A stretch of 64,000 nt of DNA from contig JBEKKV010000004.1 of the NCBI GenBank assembly GCA_050010555.1, positions 17,137 through 81,136 of the forward strand. The letters are read 5' to 3'. A model generated the notes under the pieces. The model searched no databases. It saw only the letters and a list, made by a program, of their open reading frames with translations, and was not told the DNA's origin. The position numbers and the translations under genes are program-made. Positions 48,590 to 58,351 of this stretch are shown here, one piece after another (the first letter of the stretch is position 1; each line of letters opens with the position of its first letter). The stretch is from JALHUB01 sp050010555 (GTDB lineage: Bacteria > Chloroflexota > Dehalococcoidia > DSTF01 > JALHUB01).

Positions 48590-49774
48590 CTAGGAGCTCC
48601 ACTGAGCCAACGTCACGTCGATATCCTTCTTGTCGCCGTTCCGCAGGATGTGCAACGTTACCTTGTCGCCAGGCTGCTTCCCGTCGATGTAGTTGACCAG
48701 GTCATCGAACGTGTTCGTCGTCACGCTGTCCACGCCGGTAATGACGTCACCGCCGGGCGGCACCGACAGCGAATTCGACGAGGACTGAGAAGCGCCCTGA
48801 ACGCCCGCGGCGGCCGCAGGCCCGCTGGAGTCGACTGTCACCACGTAGACGCCCTGCGTCACCGGCAGGTCCAACTGCTTCGACAGCGAGACGGTAACCG
48901 ACTGGCCGGAAATGCCCAGCCGCGCGTGCTGCACCGTCTTGCCACCCTCCAACTGCGGCAGCGCTTGCTTTGCCGCATTGACCGGAATGGCGTAGCCGAC
49001 GCCGGCGAACGTTCCCGACCCGCTGGGGTTCTCAATGGCGGTGTCGATGCCGATCACTTCGCCGTTCATGTTCACGAGCGGCCCGCCGGAGTTGCCCGGG
49101 TTGATGGCGGCGTCCGTCTGGATGAGCGCTCGCAGCGGCATGTTCTGCTGCTCCGCGAGAGTTCGGTCCAGACCGCTGACGATCCCCTCCGTAACGGTAC
49201 CGTCGAGGCCGAAGGGGTTGCCGATGGCGATGACGCTCTCACCGATGCGGATCTGGTCGGAATCGCCCAGCGTGGCCGGACTGAGCGTGACGCCGGGGGA
49301 GCCGGAGAAGTCCGCCTTGATGACCGCCAGGTCGCCGGTCGGGTCCGTGCCGACGACCGTGGCTGACGCGCTGGTCTGGTCGAAGAGCGTTACCGTCAGT
49401 TGGTTGGCGCCCTCGACGACGTGGTAGTTCGTCAGGATGTCGCCGCTGGTATCGAGAATGATGCCCGAGCCCAGCCCTTGCGTCGGCTGCGTGCCGAAAA
49501 CACTTTGCGTAGCCCCGACGCTCGCGACGTCCACGACGGAAGGCCGTACTTTGTCATACAGATCGGGAATCGCGCTTTCGTCTCCGCCCGCGCTTCCGCC
49601 TGGCGCCGGCGTGCTCGTCGCCTGCGATCCGGTCGACGACGTGGTCGGTGATGTCGTCTGCTGCGCGCTGGTACTGTCGGAGCCGCAGGCGACCATCGCC
49701 GACGCCAGCAACGCCATCAGCCCAAGGATTACGATGCCCAGGAGCGCACGGCTCCCACGAGTCATGCTGTGCAT
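48590..49774 (-). CDS. htrA: HtrA/DegP-like serine protease lipoprotein with PDZ domain
   Basis: The product (394 aa) starts at the ATG at 49772-49774 behind GAGGAGG; upstream codons in frame are unlike a signal. It has a lipoprotein signal (LLGIVILGLMALLASAMVACGS), a Ser/Thr-rich linker, and a trypsin-like domain with His118 (NYHVVEG), Asp148 (PTGDLAVIK) and Ser229 (NPGNSGGPLV). One C-terminal PDZ domain follows (VITGVDSVTTNTFDDLVNYIDG). It should degrade misfolded proteins at the outer face of the membrane. sppA lies upstream on the same strand. Confidence 0.94.
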   Translation of the reverse strand: MHSMTRGSRALLGIVILGLMALLASAMVACGSDSTSAQQTTSPTTSSTGSQATSTPAPGGSAGGDESAIPDLYDKVRPSVVDVASVGATQSVFGTQPTQGLGSGIILDTSGDILTNYHVVEGANQLTVTLFDQTSASATVVGTDPTGDLAVIKADFSGSPGVTLSPATLGDSDQIRIGESVIAIGNPFGLDGTVTEGIVSGLDRTLAEQQNMPLRALIQTDAAINPGNSGGPLVNMNGEVIGIDTAIENPSGSGTFAGVGYAIPVNAAKQALPQLEGGKTVQHARLGISGQSVTVSLSKQLDLPVTQGVYVVTVDSSGPAAAAGVQGASQSSSNSLSVPPGGDVITGVDSVTTNTFDDLVNYIDGKQPGDKVTLHILRNGDKKDIDVTLAQWSS

Positions 49775-49907
49775 TGTTCTAGCCTCCTCAGGATAGACGA
49801 AATGTTCGATTTCACCTTCTATATAATCTGTCGCCAATCCTTAAATCTTGGCCGCAGAATGATTAGAAAAGTGTTACAGGCAGCAAAACTGTGTGAAATG
49901 GAAGGCG

Positions 49908-50702
49908 TCAACGAGGTCTGCGGTATTCGATGCGTCGCTGGAGGACCTGTTCGATCTGGATGCTCACCTCCTCCACCATCGCCGTGGCCACCCGCGACAT
50001 GAGGAGCGCGCGCAGCCCTCGACGCGGTCGCACGTAGCGGACGCGGCGCGGCGCGTGGCTCACCTCCGCCGCCAGGTCGATGGCCGAATCGAGGTCACCC
50101 AACTCGTCGACCAGTCCCGCCTCCTTGCCCTTGACGGCCGTGAAGACCTCGCCTGTCGCCAGCGAGCGGACCTGCTCTACCGGCAGCTTGCGTCCGTCGG
50201 CGACGATGCGGACGAACTGCTCGTAGAACTCGTCCAGCAGCGCTTGCTCGCGTTCTCGCTCCTCCTCCGTCGACTCACGGAACGGCGACCACATGTCCTT
50301 CAAGCGGCCGGACTTCGTCACCGACACGCGCACGCCGATCTTGTCGAGCATATCGTACACGAGCGGTCGAATGGAGATGACGCCTATGGAGCCGACGATC
50401 GCCGTCGGCAGCGCGACGATCTTGCTGGAGGCGCAGCCGACCATGTAGCCGCCAGAAGCCGCCGTCCCCCGCACGAAAGCGATGACCGGTTTCTTCTCGA
50501 CCAGCTTCTTGACCGACCGATGGAGGTACTCGGAGGCAGCCACCGTGCCGCCGCCGGAATCGATATCGACGACGACGGCGCGGGTGCTATCGTTCTCGCG
50601 CAGCGATTGGAGAAGGCGAATCTGCTCGGCGGTGCGTTGCGGCTGGCCGAGCATCCCGTAAAGCTCGATGACGGCGATCCGTGGAGACGAGAACAAAGTC
50701 AT
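49908..50702 (-). CDS. sppA: Signal peptide peptidase SppA, S49 family
   Basis: The 264-aa protein is the short SppA form with one S49 domain: IAVIELYGMLG, AVVVDIDSGGGTVAASEYLHRSV, nucleophile Ser83 (GTAASGGYMVG) and general base Lys135 (SGRLKDMWSPF). No clear N-terminal membrane span is present, so it may act in the cytosol or at the membrane periphery on cleaved signal peptides. It is followed by htrA, a pairing of envelope proteases. Confidence 0.9.
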   Translation of the reverse strand: MTLFSSPRIAVIELYGMLGQPQRTAEQIRLLQSLRENDSTRAVVVDIDSGGGTVAASEYLHRSVKKLVEKKPVIAFVRGTAASGGYMVGCASSKIVALPTAIVGSIGVISIRPLVYDMLDKIGVRVSVTKSGRLKDMWSPFRESTEEEREREQALLDEFYEQFVRIVADGRKLPVEQVRSLATGEVFTAVKGKEAGLVDELGDLDSAIDLAAEVSHAPRRVRYVRPRRGLRALLMSRVATAMVEEVSIQIEQVLQRRIEYRRPR

Positions 50703-50830
50703 CAGCGTCTTCCCTGCGCTTGGGTGTCCGCGGCGTCTTGCCGCCCGCCCTTCAACTGTAGACTACCAGACGCGCGGCCAGTTGTCACGCCTACGGGCGC
50801 GCGCCTTTTGGGCAGACGCCGCGCCGCGCG

Positions 50831-50859
50831 TTGTGCCATCTGAGCCCGAATGATAGGAT
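50831..50859 (+). promoter_or_regulatory. thrB-lysC promoter
   Basis: TTGTGC (50831-50836) and TAGGAT (50854-50859) are 17 nt apart. The position implies transcription from about 50866 and therefore favours the downstream TTG start of thrB. Confidence 0.45.
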
Positions 50860-50890
50860 CATCAGGCTAATATCGCCCCGGAGTGTCGAC

Positions 50891-51784
50891 TTGCCTCCTT
50901 CGAAAGTGCTCCTCCGCCTGCCGGCCACGTCGGCAAACCTCGGGCCCGGCTTCGACTGCCTGGGTCTCGCCCTCGACCTGTGGTCCGCGGCGACGCTCCA
51001 GTCGCATGACGGCGACATCGAGCAGCCGGACGACTCGCTTCCTCGCATGGCGCTCGCCGCCGCTGACGCCTTCTTCGAGGCAACCGGCGCCAGGCGACCC
51101 GGCGGTCTCTCTTTCGACTGGCGCAACGGCTTCCCGCTGGCGAGAGGTTTGGGCGCAAGCGCCGCCGTCCGCGCAGCCGCCCTCCTGGGAGCAAACGCCC
51201 TGGCGGGCAATCCCCTCGGCGTCGAAGAGATGCTTCCCATCGGCGCCGAACTCGAAGGCCATGCCGACAACATTGCGCCGACGCTCCTCGGCGGGCTGCA
51301 GGTCGCCGTCTGGGCGGACGGGGGACGCGTCGTTCATGCGCCCGTGCCGGTGCCCGAGAACCTGCGCGTCGTCCTCCTCGTGCCCGAGCAGCCGATGCCG
51401 ACGCCGGAGAGCCGTCGCCTTCTGGAAGCGCAGGTCTCGCGGGAGGACGCCATTCACAACGTCGGCCGCGCCTCTCTGCTGGTCGCAGCGCTCGCCTCCG
51501 GACGCCTCGAGCTGCTGGCGACCGCCTGTGAAGACCGTCTCCACCAGCCCGCGCGCGCGCAGCTCCTGCCGGCGATGAACGCGATTATCGCCGCTGCCTG
51601 CGAAGCCGGCGCGCTCTGCTCCTACCTCTCCGGCGGCGGGTCGACGATTGCCGCCTGGACATTGCACAATGAGAAAGCGATTGCCCGGGCGATGCTTCAG
51701 GCCGCCCTCTCGGCGAACTGCCCGGGCGAGACGATAATTACAACGCCCAGCGCGAAGGGCGCCCAGGTGCTGACGACCGAATAG
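50891..51784 (+). CDS. thrB: Homoserine kinase
   Basis: The 297-aa protein is a GHMP kinase: LPATSANLGPGFDCLGLALDLW at the start, the phosphate loop ARGLGASAAVRAAALLGANAL (where GLGSSA is usual) and the C-terminal CSYLSGGGSTIAAW. I start it at TTG 50891, behind CGGAG; an earlier in-frame start would lie on the promoter and adds non-family residues. It phosphorylates homoserine for threonine synthesis. lysC follows after 11 nt. Confidence 0.94.
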   Translation: MPPSKVLLRLPATSANLGPGFDCLGLALDLWSAATLQSHDGDIEQPDDSLPRMALAAADAFFEATGARRPGGLSFDWRNGFPLARGLGASAAVRAAALLGANALAGNPLGVEEMLPIGAELEGHADNIAPTLLGGLQVAVWADGGRVVHAPVPVPENLRVVLLVPEQPMPTPESRRLLEAQVSREDAIHNVGRASLLVAALASGRLELLATACEDRLHQPARAQLLPAMNAIIAAACEAGALCSYLSGGGSTIAAWTLHNEKAIARAMLQAALSANCPGETIITTPSAKGAQVLTTE

Positions 51785-51795
51785 GCAGGCCCAAG

Positions 51796-53022
51796 ATGGG
51801 AATCATCGTCCAGAAGTACGGCGGCAGCTCCCTCGCCGACGCCGACAAGATCAAGAACGTCGCCAGGCGCGTCGCGGCCCGCGAGAAGCAGGGCAACGAG
51901 ATGGTGGTGGTCGTCTCGGCGATGGGCAAGACGACGGACCAGCTAATCGACCTGGCCCACCAGCTCAGCGACTCGCCGGAGGACCGCGAGATGGACGTCC
52001 TCATGTCCACCGGCGAGACGGTCTCCAGCACGCTGATGGTGATGGCCCTCCACGCCCTGGGCCAGGACGCCATCAGCCTCAGCGGTGGCCAGGCTGGCAT
52101 CCGCACCGACACGGTCCATCGCAAGGCGCGTATCCTGGCAATCGACCCGCAGCGCATGCACCGCGAGCTCGACGAAGGGCGCATCGTCATCGTCGCCGGC
52201 TTCCAGGGGCTGACGCAGGACGCCGACGGCGACATCACGACGCTCGGCCGCGGCGGCTCCGACACCACCGCCGTCGCTCTGGCCGCCGCCCTCAGCGCCG
52301 ACGCCTGCGAGATCTACACGGATGTCGAGGGCGTCTACACCGCCGACCCGCGCATCGTCCCCGAGGCGCGCAAGCTCAACGAGATCAGCTACGACGAGAT
52401 GCTGGAGCTTGCCAGCGTGGGCGCCAAGGTCATGCACTCCCGCGCCGTCGAAGTCGGCGGCGTCTATAACATCCCGATACTTGTCGCCTCCAGCTTCAAG
52501 GAGGCGAGCGGCACGCTGATTCACGGAGGCGTCTCGATGGAGCAGTTCAAGAAAGTGCGCGGCATTGCCCACGACCTCGACGTGGCGAAGGTCACCGTCC
52601 GGCACGTCCCCGACCAGCCCGGCATAGCGGCGAAGGTCTTCGAGCCGCTCACGGACGCCCACGTCTCCGTCGACACCATCGTCCAGAACGCCAGCGAGGA
52701 GAAGCTGACCGACCTCACGTTCACGGTCTCCCGCACCGACCTGAAGCGCGCCCTGACCGTCATCGAGGCGACCGCGAAGGCGATAGGTGCCCGCCAGGTC
52801 GTCAGCGACGAGAAACTGGGCAAGGTAAGCATCGTCGGCACGGGAATGCAGAGCGCGCCGGGCTACGCCTCGCGCATGTTCCGCACCCTCTCCGACGAAG
52901 GCATCAACATCGAGATGATCTCGACGAGCGAGATCCGCATCACCTGCATCATCGAAGAGGCGCGCGTGAAGGACGCCGTGAAGGCGCTGCACAAGGCCTT
53001 CGCCCTGGACGTCGCCGAATAG
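51796..53022 (+). CDS. lysC: Aspartate kinase
   Basis: The 408-aa protein has the KYGGSSLADADKIKNVARRV signature, VVVVSAMGKTTDQLIDLA, GRGGSDTTAVALAAAL and FTDVEGVYTADPRIV-type motifs, and two C-terminal ACT domains (VTVRHVPDQPGIAAKVFEPL; VSIVGTGMQSAPGYASRMF). It starts the aspartate family pathway. The ACT pair indicates feedback control by lysine and/or threonine. It shares an operon with thrB. Confidence 0.97.
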   Translation: MGIIVQKYGGSSLADADKIKNVARRVAAREKQGNEMVVVVSAMGKTTDQLIDLAHQLSDSPEDREMDVLMSTGETVSSTLMVMALHALGQDAISLSGGQAGIRTDTVHRKARILAIDPQRMHRELDEGRIVIVAGFQGLTQDADGDITTLGRGGSDTTAVALAAALSADACEIYTDVEGVYTADPRIVPEARKLNEISYDEMLELASVGAKVMHSRAVEVGGVYNIPILVASSFKEASGTLIHGGVSMEQFKKVRGIAHDLDVAKVTVRHVPDQPGIAAKVFEPLTDAHVSVDTIVQNASEEKLTDLTFTVSRTDLKRALTVIEATAKAIGARQVVSDEKLGKVSIVGTGMQSAPGYASRMFRTLSDEGINIEMISTSEIRITCIIEEARVKDAVKALHKAFALDVAE

Positions 53023-53081
53023 ACCGAAGCTTGCGGGAAATCGAATCGTAGGGGAGGACTTCAGCCCTCCTGCGTGGCGAC

Positions 53082-53111
53082 AAAAAGAGAGGCGTCGCGA
53101 AGACGCCTCTC
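53082..53111 (-). terminator. Intrinsic terminator of the NifU-like gene
   Basis: On the minus strand GAGAGGCGTC pairs with GACGCCTCTC (10 bp, 5-nt loop) and is followed by TTTTTG. It lies between convergent lysC and the NifU-like gene. Confidence 0.88.
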
Positions 53112-53132
53112 ATCGTTATCCAGGTCGCAGCG

Positions 53133-53423
53133 CTATTCCGGCTCGAACCCCGGCCAGCCCGTCGTATCGACGTTCACCGCCTCGACGCCGGCAAGCTCCG
53201 GCACCTCCTCGGCGAGAACGCGCTCGATGCCGAGCTTCAGGGTAATGCTGGCCATCGGACAGCCGCCGCAGGCGCCCGTCAGCTCCAAACGGGCGATCTT
53301 CTCCGGCGTCACATCCAGCAGATTAACGTCGCCGCCGTGGGCCTGCAGCGACGGACGGATTGCGTCCAGAATCTCCTGGACCCTGTCGAACAACTCGTGG
53401 TCGGTCGTCGTATTCTCTAGCAT
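53133..53423 (-). CDS. NifU C-terminal-like Fe-S cluster carrier
   Basis: The 96-aa protein starts at the ATG at 53421-53423 behind AGAGGGA. It is a stand-alone Nfu domain: LFDRVQEILDAIRPSLQAHGGDVNLLDV and the cluster motif LTGACGGCPMASITLKLGIERVL with CxxC. It can carry a [4Fe-4S] cluster to target proteins, relevant to the iron-sulfur-rich Hdr complex in this genome. Confidence 0.93.
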   Translation of the reverse strand: MLENTTTDHELFDRVQEILDAIRPSLQAHGGDVNLLDVTPEKIARLELTGACGGCPMASITLKLGIERVLAEEVPELAGVEAVNVDTTGWPGFEPE

Positions 53424-53444
53424 CGAAATCCCTCTTCCCAATCC

Positions 53445-53474
53445 AGCGTAGCATGAGTTTCGACAAACCGTCAA
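53445..53474 (-). promoter_or_regulatory. Promoter of the NifU-like gene
   Basis: On the minus strand TTGACG (53469-53474) and TACGCT (53445-53450) are 18 nt apart, with the start codon about 22 nt downstream. Confidence 0.5.
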
Positions 53475-53571
53475 ACGGCCCGGGATGAGCGACATTCTCG
53501 CGATCTCCGCCTCAGATGAACATAATCTTCGTCCTTTCGACGCCGCGCAGCAGTACAATGGCGATCTGGCA

Positions 53572-56500
53572 ATGTTCTCCCATCTACACGTCCACACCGA
53601 GTTCAGCCTGCTAGACGGCCTCGCCCGCGTGACCGACCTGACGCGTCGCGCCCACGAGCTCGGCCAAGAGGCCATCGCCCTCACCGACCACGGCAACCTC
53701 TACGCCGCCATCGACTTCTACAAAGAAGCCCGCGCTCAGGGCGTCAAGCCGATCATCGGCGTCGAAGCGTACGTCGCGCCGGACTCCCGCCTGAGCCGCG
53801 AGCCGAAGGACAAGCAGTCGCGCCACCTGACGCTCCTCTGCCGCAACATGGCAGGCTACCGCAACCTGCTGACGCTCGTCACCCGCGCGAACTTGGAGGG
53901 CTACTACTACAAGCCGCGGATGGACCGCGAGCTCCTGCGCGAGCACTCCGAAGGGCTCATTGCCCTGTCCGGCTGCCGCGCCGGCGTCCTCGCCGACCTG
54001 CTGCTGTCCGGCCGCTACGAGGAAGCGGTGGAGGCGGCCCGCTGGCACCAGGAGACGTTCGACCACTACTACCTCGAACTGCAGGAGCACAGCATGCCGG
54101 AGCTGACGGAAATCAACCGGCAGCTCGTGCGGATGTCCCGCGAGACCGGCATCCCGCTGATCGCGACGAACGACGTCCACTACGTGGACCAGGCCGACGC
54201 CGCCACGCAGGACATCCTCCTCTGCATCGGCACCAACTCGTCGCTGCTGGACGAGAAGCGCATCCGCATGCCCGACGACTCCTACTACCTGAGGTCGGAG
54301 CAGGAGATGCGCGATCTCTTCCCGGAGACGCCGGAGGCCATCGACAACAGCGCCCGCATCGCCGAGATGTGCGACCTCGACCTGCGCTTCGGCGATCTGC
54401 ACCTGCCGCAGGCGGAGGTCCCGCCCGGCATGTCCGCCGACGACTATCTGGCGGAGCTCTGCCGCAGCGGTCTCGCCCAGCGCTACCCGGTCGACGCCGA
54501 GGAGCCGCGCCGCCGCCTCGACTACGAGCTGTCGGTGGTGCGCGAGACCGGCTTCGCCAACTACATTCTCGTCGTCCGCGATTTCGCCCTTTTTGCTCGC
54601 GGCCAGGGCATCGCCATGGGTGTCCGCGGCAGCGCCGCCGCCAGCATCATCCTCTACTGCCTCGGCATCACCGAAATCGATCCGCTCGCTTACCGTCTCG
54701 TGTTCGAGCGCTTCCTCAACGTCGAGCGACACGAGATGCCCGATATCGACATGGACTTCGCCGACGACCGCCGCGACGAGGTGATCCGCTACGTCGCCGA
54801 GAAGTACGGCTACGACCACGTGGCGCAGATCATCACGTTCGGCACCATGGGCGCCAAGGCGGCGATCCGCGACGTGGGCCGGGCGCTGGGCATGACCTAC
54901 GCCGAAGTCGACCGCGTCGCCCGCCTCGTCCCCAACGCCCTGCACATGACGATCGAACGCGCCCTCTCCGAAAGCGTCGAGATGCGCAGCGTCTACGACC
55001 TCGACGACCAGGTGCGGCGCCTCGTCGATACCGCGCAGAAGCTGGAGGGCATCGCCCGCCATGCCAGCACCCACGCCGCCGGCGTCGTCATCTCCGGCGA
55101 GCCGCTGGTCCAGCATCTGCCGCTACAACGGCCAAGCCGCAGCGCCCGCGCCGGCGAGGCGACGAACGGGGAAGAGAGCGCCATCCCGATGACCCAGTTC
55201 GCCATGGAGCAGGTCGCGGAGATAGGCCTCCTCAAGATGGACTTCCTCGGCCTGGTCAACCTGACGATCCTGGATCAGGCGGTCGATATCGTTCGCGAGT
55301 CCCGCGGCGTCGACCTCGACATCAAGGCCCTGCCCGACGGCGACCGGAAGACCTATGACATGCTTTCGCAGGGCGAGACGTTCGGCGTCTTCCAGCTTGA
55401 GAGCCCGGGCATGCGCCGCTACATCCAGGAGCTGCGCCCGGCCTCCGTCGCCGACCTGGCCGCCATGGTCGCGCTCTACCGCCCCGGCCCCATGCAGCAC
55501 ATCCCAACCTTCTGCGCCGCCAAACACGGCCGCGCCCGCATCCAGCACCCGCATCCCGACCTGGCGGACGTCCTCGACGAGACGTACGGCGTCATCGTCT
55601 ATCAGGACCAGGTGCTACTCATCGCCCAGAAGTTCGCCGGCTACACGCTCGGCGAAGCGGACGTGATGCGTAAGGCGATGGGGAAGAAGATCGCCGCCGT
55701 CATGCGGGCGGAGAAGCAGCGCTTCATCGCCGGCGCCATCGATCGCGGCTATAGCGAGGCGGAAGCGCAGCAGGTCTTCGACCTCATCGAGCCGTTCGCC
55801 GGCTACGCCTTCAACAAAGCGCACGCCGTCTCCTACGCCACCATCGCCTACCAGACCGCCTATCTGAAGGCGAACTACCCGGCGGAATATCTGACGGCCG
55901 TCCTCCGGCTCGCCTCCAGCCATCCCGCCGGCGCCCAGGAGCGCATCGCCGCCGCCGTCGCTGAGTGCGCAAAGCTTGGCATCGCCATCTTGCCGCCGGA
56001 CGTCAATCACAGCGGCGTAAACTTCCAGATCGAGCGCCTCGACGATGGACGTCCGGCGATCCGCTTCGGGCTGGCCGTCATCAAGAACGTCGGAGCCGGC
56101 GCCGTCGAAGGACTCATCGCCACTCGCGACGAGGGCGGGCCTTTCGCGACCGTCGAAGACCTGTGCCGTCGGGCCGGCCTGCGCAGTCTCAACAAGAGGG
56201 CATTGGAGAGCCTGACGAAAGCGGGCGCGCTCGACAGCCTCGGCGACCGGGGCACGCTTCTCGCCAACCTCGACCGCATCCTCTCGCTCGCTCAGCGCGA
56301 GCAGCGGATGCGCGACTCCGGCCAGACGACGATGTTCGACCTCTTCGGCCAGAGCGTCAGCACGCCCTTGCCCGGCCTGGAGCTGGAGCCGGCGGAAGCG
56401 CCCCGCGCCGAGATGCTGGCCTGGGAAAAAGAGATGCTCGGCGTCTACGTCTCGGAGCACCCCTTCGCCGGCGCCGCCGCGACGCTCTCGCAACACGTCA

Positions 56501-57198
56501 CCGCCGCCTGCAACGAAGTGACGCTGGAGCTCGCCGGCCGCGACGTCGTGCTGGCGGGCATGGTCGCCTCGACGCGCAACCTCCTCACCCGAGACGGCAA
56601 AACCTTCTGTGCGGCGACCATCGAGGACCTTTCCGGCAGCGTGGAAGTCACCGTCTGGCCCGACCTCTTTGAGCAGACCCGCGACCTCTGGGCAGAAGGA
56701 AACATCCTCATCCTCCTGGCGCGCATCCGTGAGCGCGGCGACCGGCTTCAGGTTAGCGCCCAGCAGGTCGCGATCTACCAGACAGGCGGCCCGACCGGGG
56801 AGCCGTTCGCCATCCCCGAGTGGATCCGACGCGACAGGCCCGCGTCGAACGCCAGGCATGCGCCTCCGAACCGGAGAGGCGGCGGAGCGGCGCCGCACAG
56901 CCTGCCGCGTCGAGTCCTCATCGCTCTCAGAGAGACCCATGACGAGGAGGAGGACAAGCAACGCTTGGCCGGTCTGATGACGGCGCTTGGCGACTTCCCC
57001 GGCGGCGACGAGGTCCGTCTCGTCGTGCACACGCGCGACAGCCAGCAGGTGGAGCTGTCGCTGCCGCGCGCCCGCGCCTGCGAGGAGCTGTGCGGCCGGC
57101 TGGCCACCCTCTTCGGCGACTGCGGCGAGGTCCGCCTCAGCCTCGCTACCGAAGCGCTAACCGCTGCCGGCACTCCGTCCGGCGGATACGAAGAGTAG
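53572..57198 (+). CDS. dnaE: DNA polymerase III subunit alpha
   Basis: The 1208-aa protein has the PHP domain (FSHLHVHTEFSLLDG, ALTDHGNLYA), the catalytic palm (GSAAASIILYCLGI, PDIDMDFADDRRDEVIRYV), the fingers, helix-hairpin-helix (TKAGALDSLGDRGTL) and the OB fold (VVLAGMVASTRNLLTRDGKTF). I use ATG 53572 since family similarity begins there; the longer frame from 53485 adds 29 unrelated residues. The PHP metal residues look intact, so it may proofread. Large open frames on the opposite strand are composition artefacts. Confidence 0.96.
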   Translation: MFSHLHVHTEFSLLDGLARVTDLTRRAHELGQEAIALTDHGNLYAAIDFYKEARAQGVKPIIGVEAYVAPDSRLSREPKDKQSRHLTLLCRNMAGYRNLLTLVTRANLEGYYYKPRMDRELLREHSEGLIALSGCRAGVLADLLLSGRYEEAVEAARWHQETFDHYYLELQEHSMPELTEINRQLVRMSRETGIPLIATNDVHYVDQADAATQDILLCIGTNSSLLDEKRIRMPDDSYYLRSEQEMRDLFPETPEAIDNSARIAEMCDLDLRFGDLHLPQAEVPPGMSADDYLAELCRSGLAQRYPVDAEEPRRRLDYELSVVRETGFANYILVVRDFALFARGQGIAMGVRGSAAASIILYCLGITEIDPLAYRLVFERFLNVERHEMPDIDMDFADDRRDEVIRYVAEKYGYDHVAQIITFGTMGAKAAIRDVGRALGMTYAEVDRVARLVPNALHMTIERALSESVEMRSVYDLDDQVRRLVDTAQKLEGIARHASTHAAGVVISGEPLVQHLPLQRPSRSARAGEATNGEESAIPMTQFAMEQVAEIGLLKMDFLGLVNLTILDQAVDIVRESRGVDLDIKALPDGDRKTYDMLSQGETFGVFQLESPGMRRYIQELRPASVADLAAMVALYRPGPMQHIPTFCAAKHGRARIQHPHPDLADVLDETYGVIVYQDQVLLIAQKFAGYTLGEADVMRKAMGKKIAAVMRAEKQRFIAGAIDRGYSEAEAQQVFDLIEPFAGYAFNKAHAVSYATIAYQTAYLKANYPAEYLTAVLRLASSHPAGAQERIAAAVAECAKLGIAILPPDVNHSGVNFQIERLDDGRPAIRFGLAVIKNVGAGAVEGLIATRDEGGPFATVEDLCRRAGLRSLNKRALESLTKAGALDSLGDRGTLLANLDRILSLAQREQRMRDSGQTTMFDLFGQSVSTPLPGLELEPAEAPRAEMLAWEKEMLGVYVSEHPFAGAAATLSQHVTAACNEVTLELAGRDVVLAGMVASTRNLLTRDGKTFCAATIEDLSGSVEVTVWPDLFEQTRDLWAEGNILILLARIRERGDRLQVSAQQVAIYQTGGPTGEPFAIPEWIRRDRPASNARHAPPNRRGGGAAPHSLPRRVLIALRETHDEEEDKQRLAGLMTALGDFPGGDEVRLVVHTRDSQQVELSLPRARACEELCGRLATLFGDCGEVRLSLATEALTAAGTPSGGYEE

Positions 57199-57294
57199 CT
57201 CTAGCCCGACCCGCACTTGCGTCGAAACGGGCTTTCGGTTATAAAGCTGCTTGCGTGAAGGAAAGAACAAACCCTAATTCAGAGGAGGAGTTAC

Positions 57295-58215
57295 ATGGGT
57301 GACAGACTAAAAGGTAGGGTAGCCATCGTTACGGGCGCCGGTGGTGGAATCGGCCGCGGCGAGGCGCTGGCCCTGGCATCGGAAGGCGCGAACGTCATCA
57401 TCAACGACGTCGGCGCAGCGCTTGACGGCAGCGGCAGCAACGCGACTCCCGCCGAGCAGGTCGTCCAGGAGCTCAAGGCGATGGGCGTTCAGGGCGCCGC
57501 GAACCACGACAACATCGTCGAGACGGAGACCGGCGAGAAGCTCGTCAAGCTGGCGCTAGACAACTGGGGCCGGCTGGACATCATCATCAACAACGCCGGC
57601 ATCCTCCGCGACCGCATGATCTTCAACATGGCGCCCGAGGACTGGGACGCCGTTATAGCCGTCCACCTGCGCGGCCACTACAACCTGTCCAAGCCGGCCT
57701 GCGCCTACTTCCGGCAGGAGCGCAAGGGCGGCGTCATCATCAACACCGCGTCCACCTCCGGCCTCGGCAACCCCGGGCAGGCCAACTACGCAGCCGCCAA
57801 GGAAGGCATCGTTGGCTTCACCCGCACGCTCGCCCGCGAGATGGGACGCTACGGCGTCCGCTGCAACGCCATCCGGCCGCAGGCAGCCACCCGCATGACC
57901 CTCAGCCCCGACATGCGTGCTCGCTTCGAGCGTGCCGGTGAGGCGGGCATGAAGGCTTTGGCAGAGATGGAGAAGCAGGTTCCGGAGCAGGTTGGCCCCA
58001 TGGTCGCCTGGCTCTGCACCGACGAAGCCGCGAACGTCAACGGCCGCAACTTCCTCGTGCGCTACGGCTTCATCGGCCTCTACTCTGAGCCGGAGATCGT
58101 CGCATCCGTCGAGAACACCGAGAACTGGACGGTGGACAGCATCTCCAAGATGATCCCGGAGAGGGTGACAAAGGGCCTCATGAACGAGTGGCCCGCGCAG
58201 CCTCCGAAGGAATAA
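57295..58215 (+). CDS. Short-chain dehydrogenase/reductase
   Basis: The 306-aa protein is a classical SDR: cofactor loop TGAGGGIGRGEALALA (from residue 13), INDVGAAL, NNAGILRDRMIFNM, catalytic Ser in INTASTSG, and Tyr-Lys in QANYAAAKEG. The long insertion after the second strand and the LRDRMIFNM motif resemble the (3R)-hydroxyacyl-CoA dehydrogenase part of MFE-2. It lacks the hydratase half. It may act in beta-oxidation or on steroid-like compounds; the exact substrate is unknown. A good GAGGAG site precedes the ATG. Confidence 0.9.
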   Translation: MGDRLKGRVAIVTGAGGGIGRGEALALASEGANVIINDVGAALDGSGSNATPAEQVVQELKAMGVQGAANHDNIVETETGEKLVKLALDNWGRLDIIINNAGILRDRMIFNMAPEDWDAVIAVHLRGHYNLSKPACAYFRQERKGGVIINTASTSGLGNPGQANYAAAKEGIVGFTRTLAREMGRYGVRCNAIRPQAATRMTLSPDMRARFERAGEAGMKALAEMEKQVPEQVGPMVAWLCTDEAANVNGRNFLVRYGFIGLYSEPEIVASVENTENWTVDSISKMIPERVTKGLMNEWPAQPPKE

Positions 58216-58238
58216 CTCTCAGACGAATCGACAGCCGA

Positions 58239-58268
58239 GAAGTGGGCAGCGCTCTTGCTGCCCACTTC
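58239..58268 (+). terminator. Terminator of the SDR gene
   Basis: A perfect 12-bp stem (GAAGTGGGCAGC / GCTGCCCACTTC) with a 6-nt loop lies 24 nt after the stop and is followed by CCATTTCCC, a weak T run. Confidence 0.72.
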
Positions 58269-58351
58269 CCATTTCCCTTGACCCGCCGTCAATGACTTCC
58301 TGACTGCCGTGTTGAAGAATCGACTTAGCGGTCGAAAGGAGGTATGTGCTG

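Noticed and set aside
50831..50890. Longer homoserine kinase from TTG 50831
   Set aside because: The extra 20 residues are unlike the family and overlap the likely promoter; the product from 50891 starts at the conserved motif.
53611..57030. Long open frames (about 500 and 470 codons) on the strand opposite dnaE
   Set aside because: They are antisense to a clear DNA polymerase alpha gene, give Arg/Ala/Val/Asp-rich low-complexity proteins without family motifs, and come from GC-rich third positions.
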